DNA from: Diplolepis rosae
Taxonomy: Eukaryota > Arthropoda > Insecta > Hymenoptera > Diplolepididae
DNA length: 64,000 nucleotides
NCBI GenBank assembly: GCA_030998225.1
Contig: JAPYXD010000715.1
Coordinates: forward strand, 1 to 64,000
Direction of reading: 5' to 3'
A program made the translations under genes and the position numbers. Below are positions 11,801 to 24,991 of this stretch, piece after piece (the stretch's first letter is position 1; each line of letters begins with the position of its first letter). The notes under the pieces were generated by a model. It worked only from the letters and a program-made list of their open reading frames with translations. It had not been told where the DNA came from and ran no database searches.

Positions 11801-13259
11801 TAATCAATTATTTTAAACGAAAAATTCAAAATACGCGCCTAGCGATTTCAAACGCCTAGCACAATAAAGGTATAATAATCAATTATTCTAAACGAAAAAT
11901 TCAAAATACGCGCCTAGCGATTTCAAACGCCTAGCTCAATAAAGGTATAATAATCAATTTAAATGTTATTTGAAATAAGTAGAAATTCAACAAAATTGAA
12001 CAAGATTGGAAAATTAAGTGAAACTGAATGCTGGGTAAATACACTTACTTGAAATTTTTATTAAACGAACGTTGAAAAGTCTTACACAGGTCACAATTTA
12101 AAAAACAAACTCAATTTATATACACTTTGACCCCCATAAGGCCAATGTATAAGACGAAGAAAAGTAAGAGAGATGACAGATGCTATAATTCAAAATAAGC
12201 GCCTAACGATTTCAAACGCCTAGCACAATAAAGGTATAATAATCAATTATTTTAAACGAAAAATTCAAAATACGCGCCTAGCGATTTCAAACGCCTAGCA
12301 CAATAAGGGTATAATAATCAATTATTCTAAACGAAAAATTCAAAATACGCGCCTAGCGATTTCAAACGCCTAGCTCAATAAAGGTATAATAATCAATTTA
12401 AATGTTATTTGAAATAAGTAGAAATTCAACAAAATTGAACAAGATTGGAAAATTAAATGAAACTGAATGCTGGGTAAATACACTTACTTGAAATTTTTAT
12501 TAAACGAACGTTGAAAAGTCTTACACAGGTCACAATTTAAAAAACAAACTCAATTTATATACACTTTGACCCCCATAAGGCCAATGTATAAGACGAAGAA
12601 AAGTAAGAGAGATGACAGATGCTATAATTCAAAATAAGCGCCTAACGATTTCAAACGCCTAGCACAATAAAGGTATAATAATCAATTATTTTAAACGAAA
12701 AATTCAAAATACGCGCCTAGCGATTTCAAACGCCTAGCACAATAAAGGTATAATAATCAATTATTCTAAACGAAAAATTCAAAATACGCGCCTAGCGATT
12801 TCAAACGCCTAGCTCAATAAAGGTATAATAATCAATTTAAATGTTATTTGAAATAAGTAGAAATTCAACAAAATTGAACAAGATTGGAAAATTAAGTGAA
12901 ACTGAATGCTGGGTAAATACACTTACTTGAAATTTTTATTAAACGAACGTTGAAAAGTCTTACACAGGTCACAATTTAAAAAACAAACTCAATTTATATA
13001 CACTTTGACCCCCATAAGGCCAATGTATAAGACGAAGAAAAGTAAGAGAGATGACAGATGCTATAATTCAAAATAAGCGCCTAACGATTTCAAACGCCTA
13101 GCACAATAAAGGTATAATAATCAATTATTTTAAACGAAAAATTCAAAATACGCGCCTAGCGATTTCAAACGCCTAGCACAATAAGGGTATAATAATCAAT
13201 TATTCTAAACGAAAAATTCAAAATACGCGCCTAGCGATTTCAAACGCCTAGCTCAATAA

Positions 13260-13698
13260 AGGTATAATAATCAATTTAAATGTTAATTGAAATAAGTAGA
13301 AATTCAACAAAATTGAACAAGATTGGAAAATTAAATGAAACTGAATGCTGGGTAAATACACTTACTTGAAATTTTTATTAAACGAACGTTGAAAAGTCTT
13401 ACACAGGTCACAATTTAAAAAACAAACTCAATTTATATACACTTTGACCCCCATAAGGCCAATGTATAAGACGAAGAAAAGTAAGAGAGATGACAGATGC
13501 TATAATTCAAAATAAGCGCCTAACGATTTCAAACGCCTAGCACAATAAAGGTATAATAATCAATTATTTTAAACGAAAAATTCAAAATACGCGCCTAGCG
13601 ATTTCAAACGCCTAGCACAATAAGGGTATAATAATCAATTATTCTAAACGAAAAATTCAAAATACGCGCCTAGCGATTTCAAACGCCTAGCTCAATAA
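13260..13698 (+). repeat. Monomer 31, subtype D mosaic
   Basis: The core sites read A, B, A (ttaattg, attcaac, ttaaatg). The only other D unit I found is monomer 45 at 19285-19723. An A-B-A order needs either two exchanges, a short conversion tract or an independent change at the middle site. Confidence 0.85.
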
Positions 13699-14137
13699 AG
13701 GTATAATAATCAATTTAAATGTTATTTGAAATAAGTAGAAATTCAACAAAATTGAACAAGATTGGAAAATTAAGTGAAACTGAATGCTGGGTAAATACAC
13801 TTACTTGAAATTTTTATTAAACGAACGTTGAAAAGTCTTACACAGGTCACAATTTAAAAAACAAACTCAATTTATATACACTTTGACCCCCATAAGGCCA
13901 ATGTATAAGACGAAGAAAAGTAAGAGAGATGACAGATGCTATAATTCAAAATAAGCGCCTAACGATTTCAAACGCCTAGCACAATAAAGGTATAATAATC
14001 AATTATTTTAAACGAAAAATTCAAAATACGCGCCTAGCGATTTCAAACGCCTAGCACAATAAGGGTATAATAATCAATTATTCTAAACGAAAAATTCAAA
14101 ATACGCGCCTAGCGATTTCAAACGCCTAGCTCAATAA

Positions 14138-14426
14138 AGGTATAATAATCAATTTAAATGTTATTTGAAATAAGTAGAAATTCAACAAAATTGAACAAGA
14201 TTGGAAAATTAAGTGAAACTGAATGCTGGGTAAATACACTTACTTGAAATTTTTATTAAACGAACGTTGAAAAGTCTTACACAGGTCACAATTTAAAAAA
14301 CAAACTCAATTTATATACACTTTGACCCCCATAAGGCCAATGTATAAGACGAAGAAAAGTAAGAGAGATGACAGATGCTATAATTCAAAATAAGCGCCTA
14401 ACGATTTCAAACGCCTAGCACAATAA
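14138..14426 (+). repeat. Monomer 33, no intact subrepeat (289 bp)
   Basis: Subtype B core with its interrupted subrepeat only. The next unit starts directly after the sub0-right piece, so both 75-bp copies are missing. The junction keeps perfect subrepeat phase (cctagcacaataaaggtata), as expected from recombination between subrepeats. The following unit is subtype C. Confidence 0.93.
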
Positions 14427-15304
14427 AGGTATAATAATCAATTTAAATGTTATTTGAAATAAGTAGAAATTCAACAAAATTGAACAAGATTGGAAAATTA
14501 AATGAAACTGAATGCTGGGTAAATACACTTACTTGAAATTTTTATTAAACGAACGTTGAAAAGTCTTACACAGGTCACAATTTAAAAAACAAACTCAATT
14601 TATATACACTTTGACCCCCATAAGGCCAATGTATAAGACGAAGAAAAGTAAGAGAGATGACAGATGCTATAATTCAAAATAAGCGCCTAACGATTTCAAA
14701 CGCCTAGCACAATAAAGGTATAATAATCAATTATTTTAAACGAAAAATTCAAAATACGCGCCTAGCGATTTCAAACGCCTAGCACAATAAAGGTATAATA
14801 ATCAATTATTCTAAACGAAAAATTCAAAATACGCGCCTAGCGATTTCAAACGCCTAGCTCAATAAAGGTATAATAATCAATTTAAATGTTATTTGAAATA
14901 AGTAGAAATTCAACAAAATTGAACAAGATTGGAAAATTAAGTGAAACTGAATGCTGGGTAAATACACTTACTTGAAATTTTTATTAAACGAACGTTGAAA
15001 AGTCTTACACAGGTCACAATTTAAAAAACAAACTCAATTTATATACACTTTGACCCCCATAAGGCCAATGTATAAGACGAAGAAAAGTAAGAGAGATGAC
15101 AGATGCTATAATTCAAAATAAGCGCCTAACGATTTCAAACGCCTAGCACAATAAAGGTATAATAATCAATTATTTTAAACGAAAAATTCAAAATACGCGC
15201 CTAGCGATTTCAAACGCCTAGCACAATAAAGGTATAATAATCAATTATTCTAAACGAAAAATTCAAAATACGCGACTAGCGATTTCAAACGCCTAGCTCA
15301 ATAA
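14427..15304 (+). repeat. Monomers 34-35 (C, B)
   Basis: Two units of 439 bp. Monomer 35 carries cgcgactagcg in subrepeat 2. Confidence 0.92.
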
Positions 15305-15856
15305 AGGTATAATAATCAATTTAAATGTTATTTGAAATAAGTAGAAATTCAACAAAATTGAACAAGATTGGAAAATTAAGTGAAACTGAATGCTGGGTAA
15401 ATACACTTACTTGAAATTTTTATTAAACGAACGTTGAAAAGTCTTACACAGGTCACAATTTAAAAAACAAACTCAATTAATTTACACTTTGACCCCCATA
15501 AGGCCAATGTATAAGACGAAGAAAAGTAAGAGAGATGACAGATGCTATAATTTAATATAAGCGCCTAACGATTTCAAACGCCTAGCACAATAAAGGTATA
15601 ATAATCAATTATTTTAAACGAAAAATTCAAAATACGCGCCTAGCGATTTCAAACAATTCAAAATACGCGCCTAGCGATTTCAAACGCCTAGCACAATAAA
15701 GGTATAATAATCAATTTAAATGTTATTTGAAATAAAAATACAAAATAAGCGCCTAACGATTTCAAACGCCTAGCACAATAAAGGTATAATAATCAATTAT
15801 TCTAAACGAAAAATTCAAAATACGCGACTAGCGATTTCAAACGCCTAGCTCAATAA
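15305..15856 (+). repeat. Monomer 36, rearranged 552-bp unit
   Basis: A 289-bp segment (15305-15593) is followed by a truncated subrepeat (15594-15654), a 45-bp partial subrepeat (15655-15699), an 82-bp mini-unit (15700-15781) and a cgcgactagcg subrepeat (15782-15856). These pieces sum to 552. The core differs from its neighbours by actcaattaatttacac and by ataatttaatataagcg. The same two changes are found together in monomer 107, about 31 kb away. Confidence 0.88.
15700..15781 (+). repeat. 82-bp mini-unit: interrupted subrepeat with most of the core deleted
   Basis: It begins as a normal 289-bp segment through ttatttgaaataa, then jumps at about 15735 into aaatacaaaataagcgcc, close to sub0-right, and ends in cctagcac. 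About 207 bp of core are gone, leaving about 20 bp. It is one of only two places where the core itself is disrupted. The first 36 bp are an exact core start, so this is a deletion derivative and not an ancestral uninterrupted subrepeat. Confidence 0.88.
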
Positions 15857-16734
15857 AGGTATAATAATCAATTTAAATGTTATTTGAAATAAGTAGAAAT
15901 TCAACAAAATTGAACAAGATTGGAAAATTAAGTGAAACTGAATGCTGGGTAAATACACTTACTTGAAATTTTTATTAAACGAACGTTGAAAAGTCTTACA
16001 CAGGTCACAATTTAAAAAACAAACTCAATTTATATACACTTTGACCCCCATAAGGCCAATGTATAAGACGAAGAAAAGTAAGAGAGATGACAGATGCTAT
16101 AATTCAAAATAAGCGCCTAACGATTTCAAACGCCTAGCACAATAAAGGTATAATAATCAATTATTTTAAACGAAAAATTCAAAATACGCGCCTAGCGATT
16201 TCAAACGCCTAGCACAATAAAGGTATAATAATCAATTATTCTAAACGAAAAATTCAAAATACGCGCCTAGCGATTTCAAACGCCTAGCTCAATAAAGGTA
16301 TAATAATCAATTTAAATGTTAATTGAAATAAGTAGAAATTAAACAAAATTGAACAAGATTGGAAAATTAAATGAAACTGAATGCTGGGTAAATACACTTA
16401 CTTGAAATTTTTATTAAACGAACGTTGAAAAGTCTTACACAGGTCACAATTTAAAAAACAAACTCAATTTATATACACTTTGACCCCCATAAGGCCAATG
16501 TATAAGACGAAGAAAAGTAAGAGAGATGACAGATGCTATAATTCAAAATAAGCGCCTAACGATTTCAAACGCCTAGCACAATAAAGGTATAATAATCAAT
16601 TATTTTAAACGAAAAATTCAAAATACGCGCCTAGCGATTTCAAACGCCTAGCACAATAAGGGTATAATAATCAATTATTCTAAACGAAAAATTCAAAATA
16701 CGCGCCTAGCGATTTCAAACGCCTAGCTCAATAA
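15857..16734 (+). repeat. Monomers 37-38 (B, A)
   Basis: Two units of 439 bp. Monomer 38 is subtype A with the aataaggg state after subrepeat 1. Confidence 0.92.
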
Positions 16735-17186
16735 AGGTATAATAATCAATTTAAATGTTATTTGAAATAAGTAGAAATTCAACAAAATTGAACAAGATTG
16801 GAAAATTAAGTGAAACTGAATGCTGGGTAAATACACTTACTTGAAATTTTTATTAAACGAACGTTGAAAAGTCTTACACAGGTCACAATTTAAAAAACAA
16901 ACTCAATTTATATACACTTTGACCCCCATAAGGCCAATGTATAAGACGAAGAAAAGTAAGAGAGATGACAGATGCTATAATTCAAAATAAGCGCCTAACG
17001 ATTTCAAACGCCTAGCACAATAAAGGTATAATAATCAATTATTTTAAACGAAAAATTCAAAATACGCGCCTAGCGATTTCAAACGCGGATTTCAAACGCC
17101 TAGCACAATAAAGGTATAATAATCAATTATTCTAAACGAAAAATTCAAAATACGCGACTAGCGATTTCAAACGCCTAGCTCAATAA
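16735..17186 (+). repeat. Monomer 39, second copy of the 13-bp insertion (452 bp)
   Basis: Subtype B with the same 13-bp insertion as monomer 13, here at about 17087-17099, and the same cgcgactagcg in the next subrepeat. It lies 11,390 bp downstream of monomer 13. It is followed by a B unit with aataaggg and then an A unit, the same order as after monomer 13. Confidence 0.9.
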
Positions 17187-18064
17187 AGGTATAATAATCA
17201 ATTTAAATGTTATTTGAAATAAGTAGAAATTCAACAAAATTGAACAAGATTGGAAAATTAAGTGAAACTGAATGCTGGGTAAATACACTTACTTGAAATT
17301 TTTATTAAACGAACGTTGAAAAGTCTTACACAGGTCACAATTTAAAAAACAAACTCAATTTATATACACTTTGACCCCCATAAGGCCAATGTATAAGACG
17401 AAGAAAAGTAAGAGAGATGACAGATGCTATAATTCAAAATAAGCGCCTAACGATTTCAAACGCCTAGCACAATAAAGGTATAATAATCAATTATTTTAAA
17501 CGAAAAATTCAAAATACGCGCCTAGCGATTTCAAACGCCTAGCACAATAAGGGTATAATAATCAATTATTCTAAACGAAAAATTCAAAATACGCGCCTAG
17601 CGATTTCAAACGCCTAGCTCAATAAAGGTATAATAATCAATTTAAATGTTAATTGAAATAAGTAGAAATTAAACAAAATTGAACAAGATTGGAAAATTAA
17701 ATGAAACTGAATGCTGGGTAAATACACTTACTTGAAATTTTTATTAAACGAACGTTGAAAAGTCTTACACAGGTCACAATTTAAAAAACAAACTCAATTT
17801 ATATACACTTTGACCCCCATAAGGCCAATGTATAAGACGAAGAAAAGTAAGAGAGATGACAGATGCTATAATTCAAAATAAGCGCCTAACGATTTCAAAC
17901 GCCTAGCACAATAAAGGTATAATAATCAATTATTTTAAACGAAAAATTCAAAATACGCGCCTAGCGATTTCAAACGCCTAGCACAATAAAGGTATAATAA
18001 TCAATTATTCTAAACGAAAAATTCAAAATACGCGCCTAGCGATTTCAAACGCCTAGCTCAATAA
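17187..18064 (+). repeat. Monomers 40-41 (B, A)
   Basis: Two units of 439 bp. Monomer 41 and the next unit are both A, the only adjacent pair of A units in the window. Confidence 0.92.
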
Positions 18065-18404
18065 AGGTATAATAATCAATTTAAATGTTAATTGAAATAA
18101 GTAGAAATTAAACAAAATTGAACAAGATTGGAAAATTAAATGAAACTGAATGCTGGGTAAATACACTTACTTGAAATTTTTATTAAACGAACGTTGAAAA
18201 GTCTTACACAGGTCACAATTTAAAAAACAAACTCAATTTATATACACTTTGACCCCCATAAGGCCAATGTATAAGACGAAGAAAAGTAAGAGAGATGACA
18301 GATGCTATAATTCAAAATAAGCGCCTAAAAGGTATAATAATCAATTATTCTAAACGAAAAATTCAAAATACGCGCCTAGCGATTTCAAACGCCTAGCTCA
18401 ATAA
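18065..18404 (+). repeat. Monomer 42, 99-bp deletion (340 bp)
   Basis: Subtype A. At about 18328 the sub0-right piece breaks off after gcgcctaa and continues at aaggtata of the last subrepeat. This removes the end of the interrupted subrepeat and one whole 75-bp copy (24 + 75 = 99 bp). The breakpoint is out of subrepeat register, unlike the 75-bp losses. Confidence 0.9.
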
Positions 18405-18845
18405 AGGTATAATAATCAATTTAAATGTTATTTGAAATAAGTAGAAATTCAACAAAATTGAACAAGATTGGAAAATTAAGTGAAACTGAATGCTGGGTAA
18501 ATACACTTACTTGAAATTTTTATTAAACGAACGTTGAAAAGTCTTACACAGGTCACAATTTAAAAAACAAACTCAATTTATATACACTTTGACCCCCATA
18601 AGGCCAATGTATAAGACGAAGAAAAGTAAGAGAGATGACAGATGCTATAATTCAAAATAAGCGCCTAACGATTTCAAACGCCTAGCACAATAAAGGTATA
18701 ATAATCAATTATTTTAAACGAAAAATTCAAAATACGCGCCTAGCGAGATTTCAAACGCCTAGCACAATAAAGGTATAATAATCAATTATTCTAAACGAAA
18801 AATTCAAAATACGCGACTAGCGATTTCAAACGCCTAGCTCAATAA
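18405..18845 (+). repeat. Monomer 43, 2-bp insertion (441 bp)
   Basis: Subtype B. Subrepeat 1 reads tagcgagatttc where others read tagcgatttc (about 18741-18750), a ga dinucleotide gain. Subrepeat 2 has cgcgactagcg. Confidence 0.9.
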
Positions 18846-20601
18846 AGGTATAATAATCAATTTAAATGTTATTTGAAATAAGTAGAAATTCAACAAAATT
18901 GAACAAGATTGGAAAATTAAGTGAAACTGAATGCTGGGTAAATACACTTACTTGAAATTTTTATTAAACGAACGTTGAAAAGTCTTACACAGGTCACAAT
19001 TTAAAAAACAAACTCAATTTATATACACTTTGACCCCCATAAGGCCAATGTATAAGACGAAGAAAAGTAAGAGAGATGACAGATGCTATAATTCAAAATA
19101 AGCGCCTAACGATTTCAAACGCCTAGCACAATAAAGGTATAATAATCAATTATTTTAAACGAAAAATTCAAAATACGCGCCTAGCGATTTCAAACGCCTA
19201 GCACAATAAAGGTATAATAATCAATTATTCTAAACGAAAAATTCAAAATACGCGCCTAGCGATTTCAAACGCCTAGCTCAATAAAGGTATAATAATCAAT
19301 TTAAATGTTAATTGAAATAAGTAGAAATTCAACAAAATTGAACAAGATTGGAAAATTAAATGAAACTGAATGCTGGGTAAATACACTTACTTGAAATTTT
19401 TATTAAACGAACGTTGAAAAGTCTTACACAGGTCACAATTTAAAAAACAAACTCAATTTATATACACTTTGACCCCCATAAGGCCAATGTATAAGACGAA
19501 GAAAAGTAAGAGAGATGACAGATGCTATAATTCAAAATAAGCGCCTAACGATTTCAAACGCCTAGCACAATAAAGGTATAATAATCAATTATTTTAAACG
19601 AAAAATTCAAAATACGCGCCTAGCGATTTCAAACGCCTAGCACAATAAGGGTATAATAATCAATTATTCTAAACGAAAAATTCAAAATACGCGCCTAGCG
19701 ATTTCAAACGCCTAGCTCAATAAAGGTATAATAATCAATTTAAATGTTATTTGAAATAAGTAGAAATTCAACAAAATTGAACAAGATTGGAAAATTAAGT
19801 GAAACTGAATGCTGGGTAAATACACTTACTTGAAATTTTTATTAAACGAACGTTGAAAAGTCTTACACAGGTCACAATTTAAAAAACAAACTCAATTTAT
19901 ATACACTTTGACCCCCATAAGGCCAATGTATAAGACGAAGAAAAGTAAGAGAGATGACAGATGCTATAATTCAAAATAAGCGCCTAACGATTTCAAACGC
20001 CTAGCACAATAAAGGTATAATAATCAATTATTTTAAACGAAAAATTCAAAATACGCGCCTAGCGATTTCAAACGCCTAGCACAATAAAGGTATAATAATC
20101 AATTATTCTAAACGAAAAATTCAAAATACGCGACTAGCGATTTCAAACGCCTAGCTCAATAAAGGTATAATAATCAATTTAAATGTTATTTGAAATAAGT
20201 AGAAATTCAACAAAATTGAACAAGATTGGAAAATTAAGTGAAACTGAATGCTGGGTAAATACACTTACTTGAAATTTTTATTAAACGAACGTTGAAAAGT
20301 CTTACACAGGTCACAATTTAAAAAACAAACTCAATTTATATACACTTTGACCCCCATAAGGCCAATGTATAAGACGAAGAAAAGTAAGAGAGATGACAGA
20401 TGCTATAATTCAAAATAAGCGCCTAACGATTTCAAACGCCTAGCACAATAAAGGTATAATAATCAATTATTTTAAACGAAAAATTCAAAATACGCGCCTA
20501 GCGATTTCAAACGCCTAGCACAATAAGGGTATAATAATCAATTATTCTAAACGAAAAATTCAAAATACGCGCCTAGCGATTTCAAACGCCTAGCTCAATA
20601 A
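18846..20601 (+). repeat. Regular run: monomers 44-47 (B, D, B, B)
   Basis: Four units of 439 bp. Monomer 45 is the second D mosaic. Monomer 46 has cgcgactagcg in its last subrepeat and monomer 47 the aataaggg state. Confidence 0.92.
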
Positions 20602-20965
20602 AGGTATAATAATCAATTTAAATGTTAATTGAAATAAGTAGAAATTAAACAAAATTGAACAAGATTGGAAAATTAAATGAAACTGAATGCTGGGTAAATA
20701 CACTTACTTGAAATTTTTATTAAACGAACGTTGAAAAGTCTTACACAGGTCACAATTTAAAAAACAAACTCAATTTATATACACTTTGACCCCCATAAGG
20801 CCAATGTATAAGACGAAGAAAAGTAAGAGAGATGACAGATGCTATAATTCAAAATAAGCGCCTAACGATTTCAAACGCCTAGCACAATAAAGGTATAATA
20901 ATCAATTATTTTAAACGAAAAATTCAAAATACGCGCCTAGCGATTTCAAACGCCTAGCTCAATAA
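20602..20965 (+). repeat. Monomer 48, one intact subrepeat (364 bp)
   Basis: Subtype A with one 75-bp copy instead of two. The remaining copy starts like subrepeat 1 (attattttaaacg) and ends like subrepeat 2 (cctagctc), so the exchange joined the front of one to the back of the other. Monomer 53 is the same. Confidence 0.93.
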
Positions 20966-22721
20966 AGGTATAATAATCAATTTAAATGTTATTTGAAATA
21001 AGTAGAAATTCAACAAAATTGAACAAGATTGGAAAATTAAGTGAAACTGAATGCTGGGTAAATACACTTACTTGAAATTTTTATTAAACGAACGTTGAAA
21101 AGTCTTACACAGGTCACAATTTAAAAAACAAACTCAATTTATATACACTTTGACCCCCATAAGGCCAATGTATAAGACGAAGAAAAGTAAGAGAGATGAC
21201 AGATGCTATAATTCAAAATAAGCGCCTAACGATTTCAAACGCCTAGCACAATAAAGGTATAATAATCAATTATTTTAAACGAAAAATTCAAAATACGCGC
21301 CTAGCGATTTCAAACGCGTAGCACAATAAAGGTATAATAATCAATTATTCTAAACGAAAAATTCAAAATACGCGCCTAGCGATTTCAAACGCCTAGCTCA
21401 ATAAAGGTATAATAATCAATTTAAATGTTAATTGAAATAAGTAGAAATTAAACAAAATTGAACAAGATTGGAAAATTAAATGAAACTGAATGCTGGGTAA
21501 ATACACTTACTTGAAATTTTTATTAAACGAACGTTGAAAAGTCTTACACAGGTCACAATTTAAAAAACAAACTCAATTTATATACACTTTGACCCCCATA
21601 AGGCCAATGTATAAGACGAAGAAAAGTAAGAGAGATGACAGATGCTATAATTCAAAATAAGCGCCTAACGATTTCAAACGCCTAGCACAATAAAGGTATA
21701 ATAATCAATTATTTTAAACGAAAAATTCAAAATACGCGCCTAGCGATTTCAAACGCCTAGCACAATAAGGGTATAATAATCAATTATTCTAAACGAAAAA
21801 TTCAAAATACGCGCCTAGCGATTTCAAACGCCTAGCTCAATAAAGGTATAATAATCAATTTAAATGTTATTTGAAATAAGTAGAAATTCAACAAAATTGA
21901 ACAAGATTGGAAAATTAAGTGAAACTGAATGCTGGGTAAATACACTTACTTGAAATTTTTATTAAACGAACGTTGAAAAGTCTTACACAGGTCACAATTT
22001 AAAAAACAAACTCAATTTATATACACTTTGACCCCCATAAGGCCAATGTATAAGACGAAGAAAAGTAAGAGAGATGACAGATGCTATAATTCAAAATAAG
22101 CGCCTAACGATTTCAAACGCCTAGCACAATAAAGGTATAATAATCAATTATTTTAAACGAAAAATTCAAAATACGCGCCTAGCGATTTCAAACGCCTAGC
22201 ACAATAAAGGTATAATAATCAATTATTCTAAACGAAAAATTCAAAATACGCGCCTAGCGATTTCAAACGCCTAGCTCAATAAAGGTATAATAATCAATTT
22301 AAATGTTATTTGAAATAAGTAGAAATTCAACAAAATTGAACAAGATTGGAAAATTAAGTGAAACTGAATGCTGGGTAAATACACTTACTTGAAATTTTTA
22401 TTAAACGAACGTTGAAAAGTCTTACACAGGTCACAATTTAAAAAACAAACTCAATTTATATACACTTTGACCCCCATAAGGCCAATGTATAAGACGAAGA
22501 AAAGTAAGAGAGATGACAGATGCTATAATTCAAAATAAGCGCCTAACGATTTCAAACGCCTAGCACAATAAAGGTATAATAATCAATTATTTTAAACGAA
22601 AAATTCAAAATACGCGCCTAGCGATTTCAAACGCCTAGCACAATAAGGGTATAATAATCAATTATTCTAAACGAAAAATTCAAAATACGCGCCTAGCGAT
22701 TTCAAACGCCTAGCTCAATAA
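20966..22721 (+). repeat. Regular run: monomers 49-52 (B, A, B, B)
   Basis: Four units of 439 bp. Monomer 49 has cgcgtagcac. Monomer 50 is subtype A with aataaggg. With monomer 48 they form a 2,120-bp segment whose first three units are repeated by monomers 53-55. Confidence 0.92.
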
Positions 22722-23085
22722 AGGTATAATAATCAATTTAAATGTTAATTGAAATAAGTAGAAATTAAACAAAATTGAACAAGATTGGAAAATTAAATGA
22801 AACTGAATGCTGGGTAAATACACTTACTTGAAATTTTTATTAAACGAACGTTGAAAAGTCTTACACAGGTCACAATTTAAAAAACAAACTCAATTTATAT
22901 ACACTTTGACCCCCATAAGGCCAATGTATAAGACGAAGAAAAGTAAGAGAGATGACAGATGCTATAATTCAAAATAAGCGCCTAACGATTTCAAACGCCT
23001 AGCACAATAAAGGTATAATAATCAATTATTTTAAACGAAAAATTCAAAATACGCGCCTAGCGATTTCAAACGCCTAGCTCAATAA
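22722..23085 (+). repeat. Monomer 53, one intact subrepeat (364 bp)
   Basis: Subtype A with a single hybrid subrepeat 1/2 copy, as in monomer 48, which begins 2,120 bp upstream. It is followed by B and then A with aataaggg, again as after monomer 48. Confidence 0.93.
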
Positions 23086-23963
23086 AGGTATAATAATCAA
23101 TTTAAATGTTATTTGAAATAAGTAGAAATTCAACAAAATTGAACAAGATTGGAAAATTAAGTGAAACTGAATGCTGGGTAAATACACTTACTTGAAATTT
23201 TTATTAAACGAACGTTGAAAAGTCTTACACAGGTCACAATTTAAAAAACAAACTCAATTTATATACACTTTGACCCCCATAAGGCCAATGTATAAGACGA
23301 AGAAAAGTAAGAGAGATGACAGATGCTATAATTCAAAATAAGCGCCTAACGATTTCAAACGCCTAGCACAATAAAGGTATAATAATCAATTATTTTAAAC
23401 GAAAAATTCAAAATACGCGCCTAGCGATTTCAAACGCCTAGCACAATAAAGGTATAATAATCAATTATTCTAAACGAAAAATTCAAAATACGCGCCTAGC
23501 GATTTCAAACGCCTAGCTCAATAAAGGTATAATAATCAATTTAAATGTTAATTGAAATAAGTAGAAATTAAACAAAATTGAACAAGATTGGAAAATTAAA
23601 TGAAACTGAATGCTGGGTAAATACACTTACTTGAAATTTTTATTAAACGAACGTTGAAAAGTCTTACACAGGTCACAATTTAAAAAACAAACTCAATTTA
23701 TATACACTTTGACCCCCATAAGGCCAATGTATAAGACGAAGAAAAGTAAGAGAGATGACAGATGCTATAATTCAAAATAAGCGCCTAACGATTTCAAACG
23801 CCTAGCACAATAAAGGTATAATAATCAATTATTTTAAACGAAAAATTCAAAATACGCGCCTAGCGATTTCAAACGCCTAGCACAATAAGGGTATAATAAT
23901 CAATTATTCTAAACGAAAAATTCAAAATACGCGCCTAGCGATTTCAAACGCCTAGCTCAATAA
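23086..23963 (+). repeat. Monomers 54-55 (B, A)
   Basis: Two units of 439 bp. Monomer 55 is A with aataaggg and leads into a unit starting ggtattataatc. Confidence 0.92.
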
Positions 23964-24477
23964 AGGTATTATAATCAATTTAAATGTTATTTGAAATAAG
24001 TAGAAATTCAACAAAATTGAACAAGATTGGAAAATTAAGTGAAACTGAATGCTGGGTAAATACACTTACTTGAAATTTTTATTAAACGAACGTTGAAAAG
24101 TCTTACACAGGTCACAATTTAAAAAACAAACTCAATTTATATACACTTTGACCCCCATAAGGCCAATGTATAAGACGAAGAAAAGTAAGAGAGATGACAG
24201 ATGCTATAATTCAAAATAAGCGCCTAACGATTTCAAACGCCTAGCACAATAAAGGTATAATAATCAATTATTTTAAACGAAAAATTCAAAATACGCGCCT
24301 AGCGATTTCAAACGCGTAGCACAATAAAGGTATAATAATCAATTATTTTAAACGAAAAATTCAAAATAAGCGCCTAACGATTTCAAACGCCTAGCACAAT
24401 AAAGGTATAATAATCAATTATTCTAAACGAAAAATTCAAAATACGCGACTAGCGATTTCAAACGCCTAGCTCAATAA
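23964..24477 (+). repeat. Monomer 56, three intact subrepeats (514 bp)
   Basis: Subtype B. Subrepeat 1 has cgcgtagcac. The extra copy carries aataagcgcctaacg, the signature of sub0-right, on an otherwise uninterrupted subrepeat, so it is a hybrid between an intact and an interrupted copy. The last copy has cgcgactagcg. Confidence 0.9.
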
Positions 24478-24991
24478 AGGTATAATAATCAATTTAAATG
24501 TTATTTGAAATAAGTAGAAATTCAACAAAATTGAACAAGATTGGAAAATTAAGTGAAACTGAATGCTGGGTAAATACACTTACTTGAAATTTTTATTAAA
24601 CGAACGTTGAAAAGTCTTACACAGGTCACAATTTAAAAAACAAACTCAATTTATATACACTTTGACCCCCATAAGGCCAATGTATAAGACGAAGAAAAGT
24701 AAGAGAGATGACAGATGCTATAATTCAAAATAAGCGCCTAACGATTTCAAACGCCTAGCACAATAAAGGTATAATAATCAATTATTTTAAACGAAAAATT
24801 CAAAATACGCGCCTAGCGATTTCAAACGCCTAGCACAATAAAGGTATAATAATCAATTATTCTAAACGAAAAATTCAAAATACGCGCCTAGCGATTTCAA
24901 ACGCCTAGCACAATAAGGGTATAATAATCAATTATTCTAAACGAAAAATTCAAAATAAGCGCCTAGCGATTTCAAACGCCTAGCTCAATAA
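24478..24991 (+). repeat. Monomer 57, three intact subrepeats (514 bp)
   Basis: Subtype B. The extra copy is of the attattctaaac type ending in cctagcac. The last copy has aataagcgcctagcg, like monomers 14 and 24. This is the only place with two adjacent three-subrepeat units. Confidence 0.9.

Larger units (their letters stand above)
5797..14137 (+). repeat. Regular run: monomers 14-32 (19 units)
   Basis: Nineteen units, all 439 bp, the longest run without a length change. Subtypes in order: B A B B B B C B A B B A B C B C B D B. Monomers 14 and 24 share ttatttaaaacg in subrepeat 1 and aataagcgcctagcg in subrepeat 2. Monomer 23 has a local block of changes at about 10081-10095 (gccaagcgtggtcaaacg). 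Monomers 24 and 25 share gagacgacag where others have gagatgacag. Monomer 24 also has attactctaaac and aaggcaaat. Confidence 0.92.
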
